This document shows, in pieces, positions 1 to 15,645 of a stretch of 64,000 nt of DNA. A program made the position numbers and the translations under genes. The notes under the pieces were generated by a model. That model ran no database searches, was not told the origin of the DNA, and was given only the letters and a program-made list of their open reading frames with translations. Within the stretch, counting starts at the first letter, position 1. Every line of letters starts with the position of its first letter. Source of the stretch: Maylandia zebra (lineage: Eukaryota; Chordata; Actinopteri; Cichliformes; Cichlidae); contig NC_135185.1 of NCBI RefSeq assembly GCF_041146795.1, positions 28,207,529-28,271,528 on the forward strand. Direction: 5' to 3'.

Positions 1-1
1 C

Positions 2-1626
2 CTCCCACCTGTAAGCACTAGGATGAAGCCCCCACCTTTCGATCCCAATACCGTTACAACCCCTCACCAATACCCTCAGCACCACCCACACCCTCACTCC
101 AACGGCCAGCCAGACGATTCCTACTCCCCTCATTCTCAGCACCTGCCACTCACACCACAGTACTGCGAGGCCATCCCACTGCCCCCTCTCACAAGTCAGA
201 CACCCCCAGGCCCTCCCCCCAGCCACCAGCCCCAGTACCCATCCACTTTCCACCCACAGCAGCAGCAACAACAACAGCATCAGCAGCAGCAGGTGTACCA
301 CCAGCAGGCCCAGCCCCCTACCACCACCTCTTCCTCCTCCTCCTCGCCCCCCTCTTACACTGCCATGTCTGACGGGGGCTCGCCCAAGAAGACCCCCTCC
401 CCTGTCCCCCAGCCAACCCCTATGACCAGCAGCAGTAAGTATGAGGAGGAGAGCGGAGGAGGTAGTCCCTCAGCAGAGGGACATGTTTACATAGTGTGTG
501 TAAATAGTGTATGTGTATGTGTGTGTGTAGAATAGGTTGTTAAATGCACCACACCTGCACTGTTAGACAAGAACATGAAAAATATATGTGTGGTATCAGC
601 AGTTAAAGCCCAAACACACCCAGAGGTCCACCCACAGTTTTCTCACAGGGTGTCATCAGACTACTTCTCAGGATTGCTAGGGTGTGAACGTAGTCTGCTT
701 AATCTGTGTAAAGCTGTCCCACTTACAGGGCGAGACGTGCAGTGCTGTCCAGTCGTTTTAGGCACTAAAAGTAAAGAGAAGATATTTTAATATGACACGG
801 ATTCATCCATTTAGAAAACAAAACAAAACGTCACCTTCTGCCTTTAAAACAACCAAGTTCTCCTTTCGCACTCTCACACATTTTCACTGTGCTTGGCAGG
901 AATGTTTTCAAATCTTGCATAACTCTCCGCACTCCTTCTGCCATTATAAGCTCTCTCGGTTGCTTCAGCCTCTTTATTCCCGACTCACAGCGATCCGCTC
1001 CACAGTATGTTTAGGATTGATGTCATTCTAACCGAACAAATTCCCTGTTGGTATCTTATGATTGATATAAGTCTAAACTGCCTAAAACCTTTGCACAGTG
1101 CTGCTCACAATGAGTCATGTGTTATTAGTGCTATTGGTTTTATGACAGTGTAATTCCCAGGAGAACTTCAACCAACTTCCGTCTCACCAGGTATATAATC
1201 AAGCAGAAATGTAATATACTTGTGTAGGTGTGCAGAGCCTTTAAGACAAACATTTACGCGCCTCTTTTTATAAATATACATATTTCCGTCAATGTAGCTC
1301 AATGCAGCAGAACAATAGGCCTTTGCTGCTGACAATTTCTTCAAGATTCCCAGCAAATCATGCTTCACACAGTTACAGCGCACAACCCTAAAATTGAAGA
1401 AACACAGGAATTCAGGATTGTATTGACAAGTCAGTGGACCTGAAGTCGTTCCTGCTGTGCAGGTTTTTCACTTTGCCTGACTTGACTATCTGCCGTTATC
1501 GAACAAAATACATTTGAAGCTACTGTCAGATCTTTGGTTTTATTCCTGGTCCTGGAATTATTCAAAGCCTGTAGGAAAATTTAAAGCATACCTCTATCAT
1601 CAGCTGGCTTTCACATAACCTTCCCA

Positions 1627-1719
<93 letters not shown>

Positions 1720-4700
1720 TATATATAGATATATATATAGATATATATAGATATATATATAGATATATATAGATATATATATAGATATATAGATATATAT
1801 ATAGATATATATAGATATATATATAGATATATAGATATATATATAGATATATAGATATATATATAGATATATAGATATATATAGATATATATATAGATAT
1901 ATATATATGTCAGGCCCCCAACCTTTAATCAGGATTTAATCTTACTCCTCCCAAGTGTTCTCATCTCTGCACGTAACCCATCTCTGCTTTCTATTGCACC
2001 TCCTTCAGCCGCAGCTCCAGCACCTATGGCTGGTCCTCCAGCCCCACCACCACCACCTGGTCCACCACCCCCAATGGCCGTGCCGCCACCCATGCCCCCT
2101 CCATTACCCGCTGGTGGAGGGCCTCCTGGTGGCCCACCTGGGGTCCAACACCAACCCTCAGGACTGGCTGCGGCACTGGCTGGAGCCAAGCTACGTAAAG
2201 TGAATAGGGTGAGCCTCCCTGCTTTAGTCTGAGGAGGTTCAGACTAAAGCAAGGGAATGTTATTAGCATATTTTAGGCAGAAAGGTTCCACCTACCCCCA
2301 CGGGAGAAAAAAAGGAAACCTGTTTTGTAATGTGTCTGTGTTTAGGATGAGAGCAGCCCTCCTGGTTCTAGTGGCAAAAGTGACTCCAACCGGTCTAGCG
2401 GTGGCAGTGGCGGCGGAGGGGAGGGACTGATGCAGGAGATGAATGCCTTACTAGCACGCAGGTCAAACAACTTTCTAAACACACACAAACTTTTTACCCC
2501 TTCACCTGTCAGATCATGCAGTGACACAGAAACCTGTTCCGTTAGCCTTTTTGTTTTCCTTACAGTAAATATCTATCGAAAAAAATGTTTCTGGGTTCGT
2601 ATCATATCCGTGTCACAATCTATTCATACTAGTTTCTGAATTCTCACTGAAAGCTCACTCTTTTTACACAGTTTCCTCATTCCCTTTTCTCTTTTAGACG
2701 AAAAGCTTCTGAGAAACCTGATGAAGTAAGTTTTGTGCTTAAAGATATAGCTCAACATTTTTGGGAATTTCCCTTATTTTCTTTATCATCGAGAGCTGGT
2801 AGAAAAGATACCAGTTTCAATTCATTCTTTTAAATGTGAGACTCAAGCCTAGAGAGATATCCAACCTTTGAAAAACAGATGATAACAGCTAAACTAACAA
2901 GTTATTGACAGATCTTATGTTTAGCATAGAGATTACAGACCTGATATAAAACATGGACCTCGCCACAGTTACCTGGACTTATATTTTTAGCACTGTAATT
3001 GTTGTTGCTTATTTTTTTTGGAGCCAGAAGTTATCATTTTTGGATCAACGATTGGAGTCAAACTGGGAAATTGCATGCATAAAGTTTATCTGTGCATCAC
3101 ATGGCCATGGATGGCTTCTCAGTGCTTGGAGCTAAGTAGCATATAAATAGAATAGCAAAGATTCACTCACCAAAACTTCAACACTGTCTTATCTGATGAT
3201 TAGATCATTTACACTAAAAAGCCCCAACACTTGTCACTTGTCAGTCAGCACATTCATGCCCTTAGTAACGCATGACTTAAAGGCGCAATCCAGTTCAGCT
3301 GATGAGTTATGAAAGAAACTCATCCCCCACACACTAAAGGGATAAATAAGCTGTGGAGAACAGGGTGTAAACACGACTTCTAAAGGTCTAAATCTGAGCA
3401 TTTTAACATGGGACTGACTCAGTGTTAGCACTGGTCTCAAGCGACCAGTCCAGGAATTGTAGTTTTTGTGTCATGAACTAGCTGTGTGGAGGCAGATGAG
3501 GACCCAAACCCAAAACTCACGGAGACAGGAACTGAACTCAAAATCACTGCTTTATTGCAGGCCTTACAACGAAACAGAACTAAACTGGGAATACTAACAG
3601 AAGACCGAGGGAACACAGAAAGACACACAGGTTCAGGGAGGAGACATTGATGACGCAACCCTGAACTGAGGGAGACATGCACATAAATACACAGAGGGTT
3701 AACGAGGGAAGTGGAAGCACACGGGGAACACCGCTGACACAGATAATCGTAACGAGACAGGGCAGGAGTAACACAACATGACACATACTGATGAGAGACT
3801 GTCAAAGTAAAACAGGAAGTACACAGAGGTTCAGACAGGAGGAGAGAGAGCACAGACATAACGGGCTGGGGAAAACATTGAATGAAACACAAGGAGGGGA
3901 AACGAGGGCTCACAGATACACAGAGGGGCACACAGGGGGTAATCAAATAAGGAACATCTTTAACAGAACCTAGGAACCACGGCATAAGGAACAAAATACA
4001 AAAATACAAGAAAACTAAGAATGCTGGGCCAACATGGCCCAGGACCATGACATTTTGGCATTTTGCTATTTTTCCATTTGTTGCTGGCATGATTGGTATC
4101 AGTGTTTAAATAAAGCTCTAGAAGCGTGACTAGGATATTTTCCAAAATGTGCATTGTTTTAAGGATGTTTTTTAAATATTTCAGAGATGTATGAAATTAC
4201 TTACGGTTATTAACAATACTCAATGTCTGATAATCAATATGTCTCTCCTTGAAGGATGACTCAGGTGGTCGGGGATCAGGTCAGCAGAACTCAACAGGTA
4301 TTAACACTGATGCTTTATCGGCTTTATCTGCACATATTTCAGTATATTTTAGTCCGTGGCGTAGCCCCGTTATCTGATTGTAAGTATTTTACTCTGCAAG
4401 ATGCTGTGAAGAGGCCATGGGAGCGATCCAACTCTGCAGAAAAGTCCTCACTGGTGTCCAGGTCTGTAGATAAGAGGAGGAGCAGGAGGAGCAATGTTCT
4501 GAATATGAAATAGATACCAAACCTCTAGCATTACCCACAGGGATTTAGGCATAAATTTGTTTCACTGGAGCAACAGTGAAGTGTTGAAAATTCATTTTTA
4601 TCAATGCAAATGATAAAAATATGTAGCCTGTTCTACTTCACTGTCCACTGTGTTTTTAGTCACTTCACCCATTTGCCTTTCAGAGTAAGGCCCATCGGCA

Positions 4701-5010
4701 GCACTAGTGAAGCAGACACAGAGTTTGACAGGATGAAACAGGTTGGTTTAACTTCCCATGTAGCATAAAGCGCATTATGGGTTCACCCTGCGAAACTGAA
4801 ATGAGACTCACGAGCTTGTTTACTGCCCCGCAGGAGATTTTGGACGAAGTCGTGCGCGAGTTGCATAAAGTGAAAGACGAGATCATTAACGGTAAGCAGC
4901 AGCCGTCCTTGTGAAGTTAAACAGCAGTGTAGCCTTTTTTTTTCTTAAATTGTTTTTTTTATTTTCTCTCAGCCATCAGACAAGAAATTGGCAGAATCAG
5001 TACATCCTAA
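2..5010 (+). CDS. evl: Ena/VASP-like protein (3' part; starts before the window)
   Basis: Actin-filament elongation factor of the Ena/VASP family, acting at the leading edge and at adhesions. Coding segments: 2-434 (open from the window edge), 2009-2208, 2346-2461, 2698-2725, 4255-4297, 4401-4461, 4684-4741, 4834-4891, 4973-5010. All have GT-AG borders and matching phase. Seen in order: a Pro/Gln/Ser-rich exon with a polyQ run, a profilin-type polyproline stretch ([10 protein letters not shown]), the G-actin-binding [14 protein letters not shown] motif, the F-actin-binding [14 protein letters not shown] motif, the conserved [13 protein letters not shown] segment, and the C-terminal tetramerisation coiled coil ([24 protein letters not shown]) ending [11 protein letters not shown]. 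The EVH1 domain lies outside the window. The GAB/FAB spacing and the DEGS2-YY1 neighbours fit EVL rather than VASP or ENAH. The first exon is not in the human EVL form I know and may be alternative or fish-specific. Confidence 0.9.
435..1629 (+). other. evl intron, left part
   Basis: Intronic sequence after the Pro/Gln-rich exon. A short GT-rich stretch follows the donor (about 495-528). No gene or recognised repeat was seen up to the TA satellite. Confidence 0.5.
1630..1908. repeat. TA microsatellite grading into a TAGATATA-type tandem array
   Basis: About 85 bases of pure TA dinucleotide are followed by about 190 bases in which AG interruptions recur every 8-14 bases (TATAGATATA units). 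It lies in the evl intron, 100 bases before the acceptor of the GAB-motif exon. Confidence 0.95.
2738..3140. repeat. Degraded teleost interspersed repeat (family unsure)
   Basis: The stretch beginning with AAAGATATAGCTCAACATTT and containing TTAGCATAGAG resembles a widespread fish SINE-like repeat I recall from many loci. Ends and family could not be fixed by eye. Confidence 0.3.
3469..4052 (-). mobile_element. Solo LTR of an LTR retrotransposon (fossil), in an evl intron
   Basis: A 584-base block with TGTCATG at one end and CATGACA at the other, flanked by a 5-base direct repeat TTTTG (3464-3468 and 4053-4057). Read on the minus strand it starts with TG and ends with CA, and carries a TATTTA-type box and an AATAAA signal toward its end, as LTRs do. 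No internal retroviral or gag-pol region is attached, so it is a solitary LTR left by recombination. The 5-base duplication fits Gypsy/Ty3 or endogenous-retrovirus groups; the precise family was not determined. The clean duplication suggests it is not very old. Confidence 0.75.
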
Positions 5011-6514
5011 TCTCATCCAAGCGTACAGATGGAAGAGGAGGAGCAGGAGGAGGAGAGCGACGGAGGAGCTGGAGGAGGACGGACACGCAGATGCACAGAC
5101 GCGAGGACCAGGGAATGTTCTCTCAATGTTTCTGTGACCTCATAGACGCCATCGTTCGAGTTGCAGAGACGTTGTGGCAACATTTAAGTCTGCTGGACAG
5201 CAACAATAAAAAGAAGAAACAGAGACAAGAGAGCGCGGATTAACGAGAGGGACGAGCAGAAGAAATGTGGGGATGGATTAAAGGAAGACTGACGTACAGG
5301 TTGAACTCAAACAGAGGTTGACAGATGGACTAAAAGAAGAAGTGAGGAAAAGAAGGACGTTCGTGCTGAGTTTTGGTGTTGTGGTCCTCTCTGTGCACCT
5401 AGACTCAGTCAGCCCAGTGTTGCAACTCTTTGTTTGCCGTTCAGTCCAAGTCTTAAGAAGAAAATATTTTTGTTTTCTAAGTTTTTACTGTTTTATTATT
5501 TAAAAAATGTGGTGATAATGATGATGATGCTGTTGATGACAATGAGTATTTTATTGATATTCTAGAGGGAGAAAGGAATCTTGCACACCCTACGTCAGCC
5601 TTTTATATTTTCTATTGTTTTTGTTTAGTTTATCCCTAACTCGTTGACGATAACAAGCACAATATGGGCACAGTGGCTCCGCATACCCACCTGCCCTCAA
5701 CTGGCATATTTAAAAAAAAAAGAAAGAAAAAAAAGACTTTTTACGACCTTGCTCATACTGGCGTTGTGTATCTAACCTTTAAGAAAAAAATAGCTTAAAC
5801 CACTTGAATTACCTTAATTTCCACCATATTTAAAGGCATAACAATTTTTTTTGTTTTTAGCAATGAATCAGACAACACACAAAAAGTCTGCTCTGCAACT
5901 CCAGTGTGACCGAGGTTTCTCTGTAACTGTTCGGACGTGCGAGATCACTGAAACTCGGGGATCATTCACAAAAAACAGGCCGATAACTTTAAATGTGCCA
6001 CCTGGTTTTACCTAGGTATAAAAAAAAAAAAATGTAGTATTATATATATTAGTCACCCTATGCTTTGTGAACCCCACCCCCCACCAAGTATGCATGAATA
6101 CCCCATCTCTATGAATAAGTTTATTTGGTTTGGGGACAAAAAAAAAAAAAAAAAGACACACACATGCAAAAATCTATATAAACGGTGGTACATTTACTAT
6201 AGTGGTTTGTTTCTATGAACGTTCCCTTTCTACAAGATGTTAACCTTGATGATGGTAGCAATGTGGGGAGAAAAAAAAAGTGAAGAGGATTGGTTGCTCT
6301 GGCAATATGCAAACCTAGCTAAGTGCAAGAGATGAAAAGTAGGCCTTTGTGATGGTAGCTAAATGTGTATTTGCAGGAAGGCTTTGGATGAATATCAGTT
6401 GTTGCATTCTGTTCACTCTGTCCGCTCTCAACTACGTTCTCATTTAAAAAGCTGGAAGTAAATTCATTCATTCAAAAAAAAAAAAAAAATTGTCAGCTAC
6501 ACAGTATCCTGCTC

Positions 6515-6516
<2 letters not shown>

Positions 6517-6589
<73 letters not shown>
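6517..6589. repeat. (GT)n microsatellite
   Basis: Uninterrupted GT dinucleotides for about 73 bases, preceded by a poly-A run at 6475-6489. It generates spurious Cys-Val and Thr-His open frames on both strands. Confidence 0.97.
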
Positions 6590-6590
<1 letters not shown>

Positions 6591-6926
6591 TCACTATCTT
6601 CGAGTTTGTCTTAAGCTTGAAGGCATATTTTTCTTCGGATACCACAGTGACAAAAGCATTAACACACTCAGGAATGCAGAGTTTCTCCTTATAAAGACTT
6701 TTTATGTAGTGCATTTTTTTAAATAGAACTTTTATAAACAAGATAATGCTTAAGACTGAATATACATTAGGTTGAACAGTCAGTGGGTGGACAAAACAAC
6801 ACAAACCCTGCATAAAAACAGTAGCCATGCTTGTAATTTACCGTTTGTGGTGGCTTGTGATTCTTGTAGATGCTTTCTTTTTCACCCCTGTGCTTCTTGT
6901 CATTTCACACACTGGTATTTTATTCT

Positions 6927-6957
6927 AAGGATAAGCGGACGCGAATGGATGGATGGA
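6927..6957 (+). mobile_element. Very short 5'-truncated SINE insertion with target-site duplication
   Basis: A 31-base piece ending in GGATGGATGGA matches the 3' end of the SINE-like repeat at 56933-57207 (AAGGATAAGC...ATGGATGGATGG). It is flanked by a perfect 14-base direct repeat, TGGTATTTTATTCT (6913-6926 and 6958-6971), the signature of target-primed reverse transcription. Confidence 0.75.
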
Positions 6958-7821
6958 TGGTATTTTATTCTTTATACCAGTTAGCGTGTCACTAGAAAAT
7001 AATTTAAAATGGCAAACACTAAATCCAAAAACAGAAAAGCTGTATGATCAAAGAGTGGTCATAAGAGGCTCCTTAGCAACACCGATGTAAATGAATACTT
7101 CATGAACATGTGTTCAACCTGAAGAAACACCAGTATGGTCATTTAACAAGCCTAACACTCTGAGATAAAATCCTTGTACGGCGATGCAGCTGCAACCAAG
7201 CAGAACGAGGCATCACAGAAGAAAAGGCTCCTCTTACTGGAAGGTAAGTTTCAATGCTTATTTTCCACTTCAGCATTGTTCTGCATGACGGATGTGCAGC
7301 TGCTAATCTAAGCGATTGTGCTTCTGCAGAAACTCTCACGAGGCTTGACGAACGCTTACAATCAGGAAAACTAAACGGCATGGGGTAGTGACATCTCCAT
7401 AAAACCACATGAGAATGTATGTGACCTTTATCCCGAAGTTATGGCTTTATGTCGCCTTCAGTCACAGATAAGAAAAAATTTACCTTCTTTTTTTCCGCAA
7501 TTCTTCTTTGTGCTTTCTGGGTACAAGTAGATTTCCACATTGCACAATGACACTGGCTGTCTTTTTATAGCAGGAATAAATAACATCCAGTCATATGAGG
7601 TGAAATCTCATTTGTGTAAAATATGCAGCTGAAATGTGCACATTGCCTTATAGTAACACGAGTGCAGCACTGATTAGATAACAATGTCAAACATGTTATT
7701 GGGCTTACGTATGGTAACATCCACACTATGCAACAAAACTAGACTTTCTGTTGTGGTTAGCCGACGTCTGACAACTACAATTCACATTCTTGCTTAGCAG
7801 ATCAATCAATCAATCGGAGAT

Positions 7822-10800
7822 CTATTCCTGTTTGCTCAGCTTGTACTCCCGTTTGATTCTGGAATAGGGCCCGATGCTGTCGTCAAACACAAAGTCCCAC
7901 AATACACGGCTCCAGGAAGTGTGTTGAGGCAGGGAGTCGTAATACTCGGCTGCGATTTCCTTGACCTGCCAGTTAAAAAAAAAAAAACAGAAGTTAAAAA
8001 TGAAAGAGAAGAAATATCAGTGAGAAAGAAGGTGGTGTAGAAAGAGTAAATATTGCAAATGGTGAGTGTAAAGCCTGCATCTGAAGTGCAGAGTTAATGT
8101 GTTTAGGATTTGAGGGCTTTTATTTATTCGACCTAATTCGACATGACTGTATTTGACTAGAACAAGTGCAAACAGAACAGCATATTGTATGATATTACAC
8201 AAAACAGTACGTCGGGGTGAATGCAGCTCGACATATCCTGACTGAAATCTTTTACTAGACAATGAAAAGGGGGGCGTGAACGGGGGTTAAAATGTAACTA
8301 AACAAAATAGATTTTTAAAGAGTTCTTTAAACTCGTGGTCAACAAACCTAAAGGCAGTTAACTTGTATTAAGTGCCAACACTGTCCTGATAGAGGCGGCA
8401 GTTAATCATTTAAAAAACCTGCCCATTAAGCTCATAAATACTTGCAGTTAATGGGAAAAAGAAATTAGATTTTTGGCATTTCCCAGTGTCTGTTGTATTT
8501 AGGTTCTAAAAGTCAGGAGAGGCCCATATCATCTGTCCACAGTATTCAGTGATATAACTGTGCTCATTTTTCTACGCTCAGTACATTCAAGTCCAAAGTT
8601 ATAAGTTATACTGTTATAAATCTATTTCTAACAGTAATATGTTCTCACCTGAGGTAGCTTACTGCCGGGTATGCTGGGAAAGTCGTGGTGCTCCATGTGA
8701 TACCCAACATTGAAGGTAATCAAGTTCAACGCTCCATAGTAGGAATATGTCTCATGTCCTTTAAGGAACATGTAGTGCTCAGCTATGAAATGTCCAGAGA
8801 TCGGATGCAGTCCCATACCCAAGATAGATCCTGCAATGAGGTAAACGATGGGCTTCACCCCCCATAAATAGTAGATAATTAGGTCTACTACAAGCTGAAC
8901 CATTGCATTCTGGATCTCAAGCCGACCGACTGGCTTTGGGTTGACCACTAATGGGCGCAGGGCGTAGAATAATGGCTGGAGGAAGAGCCAGAGGATCTTC
9001 CTGGCTGGGGTGCAGAAGAACCATCCCTCAAAGTCTGTAGGTATGTCAACATCAAGCTGGTCCCCTCCAAGATACCGGTGGTGGTCGATGTGGTACTTTT
9101 TGAAGGCGGCAGAGTAGGGCAGCCCGATGGGTAGGTTGGCCCACATGGCGAACCAGCGGTTCCACTTCGCCAGCTTGTTACCAAAAGCCACGTTGTGGGA
9201 GATGTCGTGGATAGCCAGAGTCAGGGAGTGATTAATACAGCCTCCAAATGCATAGGCCCAGAAGAAGATCCATTTCCAGGAGAGGTCCTGGACCAGGAAG
9301 CAGGCCAGGAATTGGGTCAGGACCATGCCCGATACCACCCACTTCAACTGGGGGTCTGGACCCATCAGAGACTTGATCTGTGGATATTTGGCTGAGGAGA
9401 GAAGCAAGAAAAAAAGAGGGATGGAAAAGAGCAAAGGCAGGAGTAATGCGATTGTTGAAAAAGAAAGAAAGAATCGCAGGAGTGGCAGAGGACATGTGAG
9501 GAAAGGGAATAATAGATTAAAGGAAGCAGTGAAGAAAATGAGGATAAAAGAAATGAATTAATTATTTTTTCTGAAACAGTGACTTGCACAGCATATGTTT
9601 CACAGTAATTTTCCTAAGGTTGCTCTCAGCAAACAAGCTGTGAGGTAGCTGCCCTTCTCTTGGGAAAACCATGCTGAGAAAAGTCAGCTTTAATTGGCAG
9701 AGGTGTTGTTTTGCTGCAGGAAATGAAACTCAGGGAGAAACAAAAGAGCATTTGAAAAATCATTCTTTTTTTTTCTTTTTTCTTTTTTTAAAAAAAAAGA
9801 CTTTTACAATTAAAAAAAATTTAAATAATTAGGTCATACAGGTTCTGATTTGTTGCACTGGCCCCACCTTATGGGAACAGCAAAGAAATTTGGGCAGGTA
9901 AGTGAAAAAGCTTTGTGCCAAGTGATTCGGCTACTAAGACTTTACAATCACACCATACAGAGCATATCCTATCATGCATTACATCAAAGTTAGCCACACA
10001 CCATCGCGGGATGTTGCATGCAAATCTGACCTACTTCCTTAGTTTCAGGTTGTGTAATGTCTCTATGCAAAACTTTCTTACCTTGGTGACTAATAGATTA
10101 AAGATACTGGGGCTGGGTCCCCGTGACCGTTTCATATTTTGATAGTCTCCTCTACGGACCAAATCCCCTTTATTCTATGAATGTTTACCCAACAAGAATT
10201 CCCTGTTGCTTCCCTGCAGTCTCCCATTGTGAAACAATCATTCATCAACATACAAGCATTACATCAGCATTAGTATTGCTTTCAAATCTGTGGCTCAATG
10301 TGAGCTCACCTCCAGAGCGTCCTTCCCTTTTTCCTAATTAAAGCCGTTTATGGACCATAAATTTTCAGATGCTGTCACAGCCTGCCTCCAGGGTATGAAG
10401 TTAAATCAATGACCAGGCATCATAAAACTCCAGTAATAACTTCTTAATGTGCCCATGCAGAACACATGTTGTAAAGCCATTAGAGAATTTTGACTTCATC
10501 ATGTCAAACAAGAAAGGCCTTTCATTTGCCTTACTGTTAGATCATTTTCCAGCATAGAGTATCAGCCAAAATTAATTCACACATTATTCTGTTCAACATG
10601 TGGTGGTTGATCACATGTGTGGTCTCATAAGCATCTGTAATGGCAGGTACTGCTGTCCTTTGAATGTGCAGTATAATGTTAAGTTTATGGCCTGTGAGTC
10701 CCGCCTGAACCTTCAGTCTGCAGACGTGGAAAAAACAAGCCATTTAATTTATTAAACTGTTCAAAAGGTGCCCCTTCCATCAAATGGTAAAGTAAAAGGA

Positions 10801-11956
10801 TCTGAAGCACAATTACCTCTAACACATTTCTCCACCACATCCCTGTCCCCTCAGAGCAGAGGACAATAAACAGTTTAATAATTTAGGATTTTGTAGTGTC
10901 AAGAAACCCACCACCTACTAGGTGTGTCTTTCACACCCAAGTAAGCATGCAAATACTGGGTAAAGCCAAGATTAAATACACTTCAGCAGCAGAGCTTTTA
11001 AAATGGATCAAATGACGGATCAGATAACCTATTAGTTTGTGATACATATTTTATAGGCAAGGGAAAAATAAAAAGAAATAAAATGGAAACTCCAAACAGT
11101 TTGGATACATTCTGTTGGCTCATTCGTGTCATGATTAAAGGATTTCCCAGGAACCTGTAAAACCTTTCTTATCATTTAAGGAGTAGCATTCAGAGTGTGA
11201 CAGTCATGATTTGGAAAAGTGAACTGTCACTACATTCCTATTATTTCACAAGTTAGGGGGTTTCGAAAAAAAGAAATGTTGAAGTGAATTAAATGTGTCA
11301 CTATCACGAGCTTGAAACATGCTAATCCTCTTTCATAACCCGTGTTTCCTTTTAAGAAATAACTGACTTTAGTTTTAAAACCGCAATCAAAAGTAAACAT
11401 GAAGACTGCAACATCAGATTTGAAATTCCACTCACAGCACGCTGTACTCGTATTTATTTAATTGTTCGTTTGCATTGATTTTAACTGGAGTACACTCCAG
11501 GTACACGCTATACCTTCGCCAATAAATACACGGATTTAAAGTAATAAGTAAATCGATCTCGTCGCACCTAAAACAGTACAAGTATGCGTAACTTCAAGTA
11601 CAAGTAATAAAACTATGTGTTTATCATGAGCGGCATGTTCGTTTCTACGTTTTCACTGCATCCACTGTGAGCTGATAGCTCGTTAAGCAACTGCTTGTAA
11701 ACAGGTTTAACCGGCTACAGTTTTATAAGTAGAGTATAGACAGGGAAAAAAAAAAAATTTGACCTCAACTGTTAACACGTTGACTTCTAAAGCGCAGTTT
11801 CTGGCGGATTTTAAAAAACAATCTGGACTTTTTTGGGTTGTTTTTAAAAAAAAAAATCTTCTGTCATTTCTTACCCAGAATTTCCTTTCTTCTTGAAGTG
11901 TGCGGCTGGTCAGTGTAGACCCATTCAAAGTCGCCTCTTCCACCTGTCTTCCCCAT
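7822..11956 (-). CDS. degs2: Sphingolipid delta(4)-desaturase / C4-hydroxylase DEGS2
   Basis: Endoplasmic-reticulum membrane di-iron enzyme that introduces the 4,5 double bond or 4-hydroxyl of dihydroceramide. Three exons on the minus strand: 11956-11875, 9391-8649 and 7965-7822, giving 322 aa (family about 323). Exon 1 encodes [20 protein letters not shown]; Gly2 is a likely myristoylation site as in DEGS proteins. The di-iron histidine boxes are HDISH (about 89-93), HIDHH (about 128-132) and HMEHH (about 259-263), with hydrophobic membrane segments between them (for example about 46-63 and 66-82). It ends [10 protein letters not shown]. The choice of DEGS2 over DEGS1 rests on the EVL-DEGS2-YY1 neighbourhood. 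Introns are 9392-11874 and 7966-8648. It is transcribed away from yy1. Confidence 0.93.
9392..11874 (-). other. degs2 intron 1
   Basis: A 2.5 kb AT-rich intron. No exon, RNA gene or clear repeat was recognised. A T-run/A-run hairpin lies near 9765-9800. Confidence 0.5.

Positions 11957-15645
<3,689 letters not shown>

Larger units (their letters stand above)
5011..7821. other. evl 3' UTR and space between evl and degs2
   Basis: evl (plus) and degs2 (minus) converge here. The evl 3' UTR begins at 5011; its poly(A) site is not obvious by eye. A minus-strand AATAAA (TTTATT on plus, near 6965) could serve degs2. Poly-A/T runs, a GT microsatellite and a tiny SINE tail are present. The open frames seen are short and low-complexity; none is a credible gene. 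Confidence 0.5.

Noticed and set aside
435-2008. Host site of miR-342 known from mammalian EVL introns
   Set aside because: The mature miR-342 sequence is not present in this window; in mammals it is in a more 5' intron.
3437-4090. 217-codon minus-strand open frame rich in Cys and Ser
   Set aside because: It lies within the solo LTR and an evl intron, has no protein features, and its boundaries follow the repeat.
6490-6828. Open frames of Cys-Val or Thr-His repeats
   Set aside because: Translations of the GT microsatellite.
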